A stretch of 14,101 nt of DNA from an uncultured Oscillospiraceae bacterium. GTDB taxonomy: Bacteria > Bacillota > Clostridia > Oscillospirales > Oscillospiraceae. This document shows, piece after piece, positions 1 through 4,707 of this stretch (positions are counted from its first letter, which is position 1; each line of letters starts with the position of its first letter). The stretch lies in assembly GCA_934573945.1 (NCBI GenBank), contig CAKTMQ010000029.1:1-14101 (forward strand). The letters are read 5' to 3'. A model generated the notes under the pieces. The model was given only the letters and a program-made list of their open reading frames with translations, did no database searches and was not told the origin of the DNA. Position numbers and translations under genes: made by a program.

Positions 1-96
1 CAGCAGATGGTGGACGAGAAGAAGATCGGTATGACCCCTGCCGTGGAAATCTCCTACCTCAAGCCGGAGGAGCAGCACATTCTCAGTATCTCTTAA
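1..96 (+). CDS. ParB/Spo0J-family protein, 3' end only, probably truncated
   Basis: The frame is open from the first base and ends at a TAA, giving 31 residues that include MVDEKKIGMTPAVEISYL and end KPEEQHILSIS. The segment VDEKKI...TPAVEISYLKPEEQ resembles the stretch just after the ParB nuclease-like domain in ParB-type proteins of clostridial plasmids and integrative elements. In that family the chain normally continues well past this point with a helix-turn-helix region (often containing TPSLSQA-like sequence). I find no continuation in any frame before the cas13d promoter, so the gene looks cut off at its 3' end. Such proteins belong to the maintenance/partition modules of mobile elements, which fits the att scar at 6083. 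Only a fragment is visible, so the family call rests on a short match, and the truncation is an inference. Confidence 0.55.
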   Translation, partial: QQMVDEKKIGMTPAVEISYLKPEEQHILSIS

Positions 97-147
97 TGGC
101 AACAGTATACCGCAAAGACGCCTGACCGTCAAACGCAAACGGCCATT

Positions 148-172
148 ATCCCCACCGCCACGAAGTGGGGAT
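148..172. promoter_or_regulatory. 8-bp perfect inverted repeat just upstream of the cas13d promoter
   Basis: ATCCCCAC (148-155) and GTGGGGAT (165-172) form a perfect inverted repeat with a 9-nt centre, ending 6 bp before the -35 box of cas13d. It is followed by ACCCGGTTGAAAC. It could be an operator for a regulator of cas13d, a terminator-like remnant of the broken ParB gene (there is no T run), or a relic that resembles a CRISPR repeat (stem then GAAAC end). The sequence does not decide between these. Confidence 0.4.
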
Positions 173-178
173 ACCCGG

Positions 179-207
179 TTGAAACCGACATGCTTTTACG
201 ATATAAT
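179..207 (+). promoter_or_regulatory. sigma-A promoter of cas13d
   Basis: TTGAAA (179-184), a 17-bp spacer, then a perfect TATAAT (202-207). Transcription would start near 214, giving a leader of about 30 nt that carries AGGGAGG (231-237), 7 nt before the ATG at 245. The near-consensus sequence suggests strong expression unless repressed. Confidence 0.75.
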
Positions 208-244
208 ACAAATAACGACAATAACAGAAAAGGGAGGGATCCGA

Positions 245-2971
245 ATGGAACGCGAGATCAAAAAGCCCAAAAAGAAATCCTTGACAAAGGCGGCGGGACT
301 GAAGTCCACCTTCGTCATCTCGCCGCAGGAGAAGGAGCTGGCCATGACCGCCTTCGGGCGGGGCAATGACGCGCTGCTGCAAAAGCGCATCGTGGACGGC
401 GTAGTACGGGACGTTGCCGGAGAGAAGCAGCAGTTTCAGGTGCGCCGCCGGGACGAGAGCCGCTATCAGCTGAGCAATACCCGCCTTGCCGACAAGCTGG
501 TGACGGCGGACGATCCGCTGCACCGCGCGGAAGCGCCCCGCCGTCAGCCGCTGGACGCGGGCATGGATCAGCTGCGGCGCAAGGCGGTGCTGGAGAAGCG
601 GTACTTCGGCAGGACATTTGACGACAACATCCATATCCAGCTGATCTACAACATACTGGATATCCACAAGATGCTGGCTGTTCCCGCCAACCACATCGTC
701 CACACCCTGAACCTGCTGGGCGGCTACAGCGAGATGGACTTTGTGGGCATGCTGCCCGCCGCGCTGTCGTATGAGAAGCTGCGGGTACAGGAAAAAGGGA
801 ACACCAGGAAGGACATTAAGGCGGACGTCGCCGCCTATGTCAGGCGGCCGCAGCTGGCCTATCTGGGCGCGGCGTTCTATGACGTGACGCCCGGCCGGAA
901 CAAAAAGGACGCGGCGCGGGGCCGGGTCAAGAGCGAAAAGGACGTGTATACCATTCTCTCGCTGATGAGCCTTCTGCGGCAGTGCTGCGCCCACGACAGC
1001 GTGAAGCTGCAGGGACGGGAGACCCCCGCCGCCCTGTATCATTTGGAGGCGCTGCCGGATGACATGAAGAAGCTGCTGGACGACAGCTGGCGCAAGGGAC
1101 TGGCGGTCGTCAACCGAGATTTCCTGAGCACCAACAAGGTAAACCTGCTGACGCTGTTTGACTACTACGGCGCGGCGGGGCAGGAGCGCGTGGAGCTGAC
1201 CCAGGCCTTCTACCGCTTCGTGGTGCTGAAGGAGCAGAAAAACATGGGCTTCTCCCTCAAGCGGCTGCGGGAGGAGCTGCTGAAGCTGCCGGACGCCGCC
1301 CCGCTCACCGACAAGAGGTACGACTCGGTGCGGCAGAAGCTGTACATGCTGCTGGACTTCCTGCTGTGCCGCATCTACGCCGGGGAGCGGGCCGGTCAGT
1401 GCGAGGCGCTGGTGGCCGCGCTGCGCTGCGCCCTGTCGGACGAGGAAAAGGACGCCGTGTACCGGGCGGAGGCCGCCGCGCTGTGGCAGGCGCTGGGCGG
1501 CAAGCTGCGCCGGAAGCTGCTGCCGCTGCTGAACGGCAGAGAGCTGCAAGACAAGGACAAGAAAAAGCTGGACAATCTGGGGCTGCCCGATCGGGTGCTG
1601 GACGAAGTGCTGTTCCGCTCCACGCCGCAGAACAGCCGCGCCAACGCCGACTACTTCTGCCGCCTGCTGTATCTGGCCACCTGGTTCATGGACGGCAAGG
1701 AGATCAACACCCTGCTGACCACCCTCATCAGCAAGTTCGAGAATATCGACAGCCTGTGGAGCGTGCTGTGGAGCATGGAGCTGGAGCGGCGCTACGAACC
1801 GGCCTACGCCATGTTTGCCCACAGCCGCTACATTGCCGGACAGCTGCGCGTTATCAACAACATCGCCCGCATGCGCAAACCCACCATCGGCGCCAAGCGT
1901 GAGATGTACCGCGCCGCCGTGGTGCTGCTGGGCGTGGACAGCCCGGAGGCGGCCGAAAGGATCACCGACGACATGCTGCAGATCGACCCGGAGACGGGGA
2001 AGGTGCGTCCCCGCGGAGATAGCGGGCGGGATACGGGCCTGCGGAACTTTATCGCCAACAACGTGGTTGAGTCCCGCCGCTTCGCCTATCTGCTGCGCTA
2101 TATGACGCCGGGGCAGGCGCGGACGCTGGCCCGGAACGAAAAAATCGTGGCCTTTGTGCTGTCCACCATTCCCGATACCCAGCTGGAACGCTATTGCTGT
2201 GCCTGCGGCCGGGAGGACATTACCGACCGCGCCGGGAAGATGCGCTATCTGACGGAGCAGCTCATGGCCGTGCGGTACGAGAGCTTTACCGACGTGGAGC
2301 AGCGCAAGCGGGGCGACAACCCCAAGAAGGAGCGGTACAAGGCACTGATCGGCCTGTACCTGACGGTGCTGTATCTGGTGGTGAAGAACATGGTCAACTG
2401 CAATGCCCGCTACGTCATCGCCTTCTACTGCCGCGACCGGGACATTGCGCTCTATCAAAAGGAGGTCTGCTGGTACGATCTGGAGAAAGATAAAAAGAGC
2501 GACAAACAGCGGCAGGTGGAGGACTACACCGCTCTTACCCGCTATTTCGTGGAGCGGGGCTATCTGAACCGCCACGCCTGCGGCTATCTGCGGGATAACA
2601 TGAAGGACAGCGGCAATAGCCTGCTGATTGCCTACCGCAACGCGGTGGATCACCTGAACGCGATCCCGCCGCTGGGCAGCCTGTGCCGGGATATCGACCG
2701 GGTGGACAGCTATTTTGCCCTGTATCACTACGCCATGCAGCAGTATCTGAACGGGCGGGAGAATAAGTGGGCGCCTTATAAGACCTCCCGCGAGCGGGAG
2801 CTGTTTGCCGCCATGGCGCGGCACAAAACATGGTGCAGCGATTTGGTGAAGGTACTGAATACCCCCTTCGGCTACAATCTGGCCCGCTACAAGAACCTGT
2901 CCATCGACGGTCTGTTTGACCGGGAGGGCGACCACGTGGTGCGGGAGGACGGCGAAAAAACGGCAAAGTGA
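245..2971 (+). CDS. cas13d: Cas13d, type VI-D CRISPR RNA-guided RNase
   Basis: Single-subunit effector of type VI-D systems. It processes its own pre-crRNA, binds a direct repeat-spacer crRNA, and on pairing with target RNA activates a composite HEPN nuclease that cuts target and bystander RNA. The two catalytic HEPN motifs are visible: RQCCAH (R245-H250) and RNAVDH (R798-H803). Family signatures run the full length: a basic N-terminus with GLKSTFVI; EKRYFGRTFDDN and YNILDIHKML near 118-143; KEQKNMGFS and LREELL; DGKEINTLLTTLISKF near 485; RNFIANNV; LYLTVLYLVVKNMVNCNARYV; VDSYFALYHYAMQQYL; and TPFGYNLARYKNLSIDGLFDR close to the end. At 908 aa it is slightly short for the family (about 920-970 aa). 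An in-frame TTG at 179 lies inside the promoter -35 box, so the ATG at 245 with AGGGAGG ahead of it is the start. The gene is co-oriented with the array 107 bp downstream. The matching repeat type and the nearby WYL gene make the call firm. Confidence 0.96.
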   Translation: MEREIKKPKKKSLTKAAGLKSTFVISPQEKELAMTAFGRGNDALLQKRIVDGVVRDVAGEKQQFQVRRRDESRYQLSNTRLADKLVTADDPLHRAEAPRRQPLDAGMDQLRRKAVLEKRYFGRTFDDNIHIQLIYNILDIHKMLAVPANHIVHTLNLLGGYSEMDFVGMLPAALSYEKLRVQEKGNTRKDIKADVAAYVRRPQLAYLGAAFYDVTPGRNKKDAARGRVKSEKDVYTILSLMSLLRQCCAHDSVKLQGRETPAALYHLEALPDDMKKLLDDSWRKGLAVVNRDFLSTNKVNLLTLFDYYGAAGQERVELTQAFYRFVVLKEQKNMGFSLKRLREELLKLPDAAPLTDKRYDSVRQKLYMLLDFLLCRIYAGERAGQCEALVAALRCALSDEEKDAVYRAEAAALWQALGGKLRRKLLPLLNGRELQDKDKKKLDNLGLPDRVLDEVLFRSTPQNSRANADYFCRLLYLATWFMDGKEINTLLTTLISKFENIDSLWSVLWSMELERRYEPAYAMFAHSRYIAGQLRVINNIARMRKPTIGAKREMYRAAVVLLGVDSPEAAERITDDMLQIDPETGKVRPRGDSGRDTGLRNFIANNVVESRRFAYLLRYMTPGQARTLARNEKIVAFVLSTIPDTQLERYCCACGREDITDRAGKMRYLTEQLMAVRYESFTDVEQRKRGDNPKKERYKALIGLYLTVLYLVVKNMVNCNARYVIAFYCRDRDIALYQKEVCWYDLEKDKKSDKQRQVEDYTALTRYFVERGYLNRHACGYLRDNMKDSGNSLLIAYRNAVDHLNAIPPLGSLCRDIDRVDSYFALYHYAMQQYLNGRENKWAPYKTSRERELFAAMARHKTWCSDLVKVLNTPFGYNLARYKNLSIDGLFDREGDHVVREDGEKTAK

Positions 2972-3017
2972 GCCGGCTGGACACGGTAATTTTCCCGTTT
3001 TTCCGGAAAGACCGGCC

Positions 3018-3046
3018 TTGACAGCGGCCCCAAAAGCGTGTAATAT
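3018..3046 (+). promoter_or_regulatory. Promoter of the CRISPR array
   Basis: A perfect TTGACA (3018-3023), a 17-bp spacer and TAATAT (3041-3046) lie between the cas13d stop and the first repeat. The predicted start is near 3053, only about 26 nt before repeat 1, so the array has its own strong promoter instead of relying on read-through from cas13d. Confidence 0.75.
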
Positions 3047-3052
3047 CAAGGC

Positions 3053-3078
3053 AGGGACGGCGGTAAGCCGCCGTCCCT
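3053..3078 (+). other. Hairpin at the 5' end of the array transcript
   Basis: An 11-bp perfect stem, AGGGACGGCGG (3053-3063) and CCGCCGTCCCT (3068-3078), encloses a TAAG tetraloop. It begins at the predicted transcription start and ends on the base immediately before repeat 1. There is no T run after it, so it is not an intrinsic terminator. It may protect the 5' end of the pre-crRNA or keep the leader from mispairing with the first repeat. Confidence 0.7.
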
Positions 3079-3317
3079 GTACTACACCTCCCGGAAACAC
3101 GGGGGGTCTAAAACCGATTGTATTGTTATTTCCACCAGCGATAAGTACTACACCTCCCGGAAACACGGGGGGTCTAAAACGATATTCCAAAGTTCCCATG
3201 AAGACGACACGTACTACACCTCCCGGAAACACGGGGGGTCTAAAACTTGGTCATAGTAATGGTGGTCTTCATAATGAGTACTACACCTCCCGGAAACACG
3301 GGACGCCGCCTGAAAAC
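3079..3317 (+). CRISPR. Type VI-D CRISPR array, 3 intact repeats, 1 degenerate repeat, 3 spacers
   Basis: Three identical 36-nt repeats at 3079-3114, 3145-3180 and 3211-3246 begin GTACTACACC and end GTCTAAAAC, a hallmark of Cas13d repeats. Each folds into ACCTCCCG, loop GAAACA, CGGGGGGT (8 pairs, one T-G wobble). Spacers are 3115-3144 (30 nt), 3181-3210 (30 nt) and 3247-3277 (31 nt), and are AT-richer than their surroundings. A fourth repeat starting at 3278 matches for about 24 nt (to 3301-3302) and then diverges, ending in TGAAAAC at 3317, as expected for a decayed terminal repeat. Orientation follows from the promoter, the 3' decay and the direct repeat lying 5' of each spacer in Cas13d crRNAs. 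No cas1/cas2 is present in the window, so spacer acquisition would need help in trans. I could not identify spacer targets. Confidence 0.96.
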
Positions 3318-3324
3318 GCAAAAT

Positions 3325-3366
3325 AAGCCCCTGTCCGCACATTCCTGTGCGGACAGGGGCTTTCTC
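3325..3366. terminator. Intrinsic terminator after the CRISPR array
   Basis: A 14-bp perfect stem, GCCCCTGTCCGCAC (3327-3340) with GTGCGGACAGGGGC (3347-3360), loop ATTCCT, extended by AA/TT and followed by TTTCT. It ends the array transcript about 50 nt after repeat 4. The reverse strand has TTATTTT after the stem, so it may also back up the minus-strand terminator at 3384-3411. Confidence 0.88.
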
Positions 3367-3383
3367 TGTTCTGCCGTATAGAG

Positions 3384-3411
3384 CAAAAAGACCGGCGTTC
3401 GTGCCGGTCTT
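3384..3411 (-). terminator. Intrinsic terminator of the minus-strand cassette
   Basis: On the minus strand AAGACCGGC, loop ACGAAC, GCCGGTCTT is followed by a TTT run (TTTTT in total). The stem overlaps the stop codon of the GIY-YIG gene. On the plus strand the same stem is followed by a T-rich stretch, so some bidirectional activity is possible. Confidence 0.8.
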
Positions 3412-3757
3412 ACTTCTTTTTTCGCGCCGCGATGCGGCCCTCGCCGCCGATGGAGCGGTTCAGCGGTGGGTCGTGCCGGGCGATCTTCGCCTGCTCGTGC
3501 TGCCGCCGTGTGCGGGAGGTCGAGCGCCCGTCGGCGGTTTTCCACTCCAGCGTGCCGCCCCGCGTCTCCGGCTGGGCCAGCTTGCCGTGGTGCAGGTGCT
3601 CCCCCATCCGGCGGCGCAGGTCGTTGGTCTCGCCCACGTAGGCGATGTTTCCCGCCGCGTCGCGGATGCGGTACTCTCCCGGCGCCGACGGCGGCAGGCT
3701 GCCCTTGCCGGTGAAGGGGTCGTACTTGCTGGGCCGTCCCGGCTTGTAGATGGCCAT
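3410..3757 (-). CDS. GIY-YIG nuclease-like small protein
   Basis: A 115-aa protein whose middle matches the GIY-YIG fold: GEYRIRDAAGNIAYVGET (residues 27-44) supplies the GIY- and YIG-like elements (EYR and YVG), followed by the catalytic-type arginine in DLRRRMGEH (46-54), a glutamate in RQHEQAKIARH (85-95; E88 is the likely metal ligand) and the terminal N of PPLN (97-100). This order is standard for stand-alone GIY-YIG domains, which cut DNA in homing, repair or mobile-element contexts. The start at 3757 is set by GGGAGGGCGG upstream. It lies 2 nt after the stop of the 74-aa gene, so the two are translationally linked. The N-terminal 25 residues (YKPGRPSKYDPFTGKG) are basic and specific to this subgroup. 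Substrate and biological role are unknown; defence, anti-defence or element maintenance are all possible. Confidence 0.75.
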   Translation of the reverse strand: MAIYKPGRPSKYDPFTGKGSLPPSAPGEYRIRDAAGNIAYVGETNDLRRRMGEHLHHGKLAQPETRGGTLEWKTADGRSTSRTRRQHEQAKIARHDPPLNRSIGGEGRIAARKKK

Positions 3758-3759
3758 GC

Positions 3760-3984
3760 TTACCGCCCTCCCTTCTTCCGCCTGCAGCGGAACACGGCGT
3801 TGTCGGCGCGGGCCTGCTCCGCCTTGGCGGCGTTTTTGGCGGCCTCCTCGTAGCAGAAGCGGGCCTGCGTGTAGTGGTGGCCGCCCTCGCCGTTCTTGGC
3901 CTGCGCCCAGTGGGTGTTGCCGTCCCGGCGGAAGCGCTCCGCCCGCGCGGTGTACATCTCCTCGGGGTTCTTGTAGAAGCTCAT
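3760..3984 (-). CDS. Conserved 74-aa protein of unknown function
   Basis: Starts MSFYKNPEEMYTARAERF and continues with a charged, Ala-rich helical sequence (HWAQAKNGEGGHHYTQARF, then EEAAKNAAKAEQARADN), ending in a basic tail. It resembles small YKNPEEMY-type proteins I associate with clostridial mobile elements; no function is known to me. There is no signal peptide or membrane segment. GAGAGG lies 7 nt before the ATG. It sits between the DUF697-like gene and the GIY-YIG gene on the same strand. The 89-bp gap upstream holds a leader element that is repeated in front of the first gene of the cassette. Confidence 0.65.
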   Translation of the reverse strand: MSFYKNPEEMYTARAERFRRDGNTHWAQAKNGEGGHHYTQARFCYEEAAKNAAKAEQARADNAVFRCRRKKGGR

Positions 3985-3990
3985 GTAAGT

Positions 3991-4031
3991 ACCTCTCTTT
4001 CCGGCCTGATGGCCTGTCCAAGTTGTTGGTT
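3991..4031 (-). promoter_or_regulatory. Leader element copy 2 (hairpin GGCC/GGCC) before the 74-aa gene
   Basis: On the minus strand AACAACTTGGACAGG is followed by a GGCC-ATCA-GGCC stem, CGGAAAG and then the ribosome site. The same arrangement precedes the first gene of the cassette (4471-4510) with a different stem sequence, so the hairpin is preserved while its bases change. Confidence 0.55.
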
Positions 4032-4073
4032 TCGTTCATAATTGGCCGCAGGCGTGTACCTGCGGCAGGGGCG

Positions 4074-4463
4074 TCAGTCCGCACGGCTCTGGCTGGCGAA
4101 CTCCTCCGCCAGCAGCCAGCCTACGCTCTCCGTCAGCGCCGCCGCGGTGGAGGCGTTGATGGCGTTGCCCAGACCGGGGATCCACCCCAGCAGCAGCTGC
4201 GAGGCGGCGCGACCCACCGTGGAGGCGGCGAAGGACGCCAGCGCGGCAGCGGCGGCGCTCTGTGTCAGCTGGATGCCGAACACCGCGCCCAGCGAGACCG
4301 TCATGGCCAGCTGGATGGGGGTGATGACGGCGTTGTCGCTGCCGGGCAGCTGTGCCAGCCCCGCACCGGCGGCAGCCGCGGAAGCGGACGCGGTGTGGAT
4401 GATGGCGTGGCACTTGCCGCGCTGGTCGGCGGTCATGGCGGCGGTGCTGATGTTGTTGCTCAT
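4074..4463 (-). CDS. DUF697-like small hydrophobic protein, unknown function
   Basis: A 129-aa Ala/Gly-rich protein. After a short polar start (MSNNISTAAMTADQRGKCHAI) it has hydrophobic helices: TASASAAAAGAGLAQLPG, then VITPIQLAMTVSLGAVFGI, then SAAAAALASFAASTVGRAAS, and a C-terminal LLLGWIPGLGNAINASTAAALTE segment. The GWIPGLGNAINA pattern and the overall layout recall the DUF697/YcjF-type membrane-associated region found with some GTPases, here free-standing. It may be membrane-associated, with glycine-zipper character. An AAGGAG site precedes the ATG at 4463, and an extended -10 promoter lies about 100 bp upstream. It is the first gene of a minus-strand cassette inserted between the CRISPR array and the WYL gene. 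Function unknown. Confidence 0.65.
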   Translation of the reverse strand: MSNNISTAAMTADQRGKCHAIIHTASASAAAAGAGLAQLPGSDNAVITPIQLAMTVSLGAVFGIQLTQSAAAAALASFAASTVGRAASQLLLGWIPGLGNAINASTAAALTESVGWLLAEEFASQSRAD

Positions 4464-4470
4464 GTGTTTT

Positions 4471-4510
4471 CTCCTTTTCCGGTCCCGAAGACCTGTCCAA
4501 GTTGTTTGTT
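4471..4510 (-). promoter_or_regulatory. Leader element copy 1 (hairpin GGTC/GACC) before the DUF697-like gene
   Basis: On the minus strand AACAACTTGGACAG leads into GGTC-TTCGG-GACC, then CGGAAAAGGAG just before the start codon. Compared with copy 2 at 3991-4031, the flanks AACAACTTGGACAGG and CCGGAAA are conserved and the stem keeps its pairing through a T-A to C-G type change. Confidence 0.55.
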
Positions 4511-4566
4511 CCTTTTTCTGTGTCCCCGGCTCTCGGCTCCGTGCCTCTCTCCCAGGGACAAGAACT

Positions 4567-4575
4567 ATTATAGCA
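4567..4575 (-). promoter_or_regulatory. Extended -10 promoter of the minus-strand cassette
   Basis: Reading the minus strand gives TGCTATAAT, a perfect extended -10. The -35 region (TAGAAA at a 16-bp spacing) is weak, as is usual when the TGn extension is present. It would transcribe the DUF697-like, 74-aa and GIY-YIG genes, and it faces away from the WYL promoter about 50 bp off. Confidence 0.6.
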
Positions 4576-4618
4576 CGAGAAATGGAATTTTCTACGTAAT
4601 CTTACAGGCAATATAAAG

Positions 4619-4671
4619 TTACATACACTTGACTTATTCGCCAAATGTATGTAAAATGAAGTTACACACTA
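4619..4671. promoter_or_regulatory. Putative operator of the WYL gene: inverted repeat plus extra half-site
   Basis: TTACATACA (4619-4627) and TGTATGTAA (4646-4654) form a perfect 9-bp inverted repeat that brackets the -35 box, and the right arm overlaps the first bases of the -10 box. A further copy, GTTACACACT, starts at 4661 in the same orientation as the first arm (GTTACATACA from 4618). Three half-sites around one promoter fit cooperative binding by a ribbon-helix-helix protein, and the gene downstream encodes one. Confidence 0.6.
4629..4657 (+). promoter_or_regulatory. Promoter of the WYL gene
   Basis: TTGACT (4629-4634), a 17-bp spacer and TAAAAT (4652-4657), within an unusually AT-rich stretch for this region. 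Start expected near 4664. Overlaps the inverted repeat described at 4619-4671. Confidence 0.7.
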
Positions 4672-4707
4672 TGGAATAAATACGGCCGAAACGGAGGATA
4701 TTGCGGT

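Noticed and set aside
179..244. An upstream TTG start for cas13d adding 22 residues
   Set aside because: The TTG is part of the -35 box and precedes the predicted transcription start; the ATG at 245 has a good ribosome site and the family's basic N-terminus.
2972..3017. A terminator directly after cas13d
   Set aside because: ACGG..CCGT followed by TTTTT can be drawn, but the stem is only 4 bp; read-through into the array cannot be ruled out.
146..3232. Very long minus-strand open frame opposite cas13d (over 1000 codons)
   Set aside because: It runs antisense to cas13d and through the CRISPR repeats, is full of low-complexity Gln/His/Val-rich sequence, has no ribosome site or known domain, and is explained by high GC and the codon pattern of cas13d.
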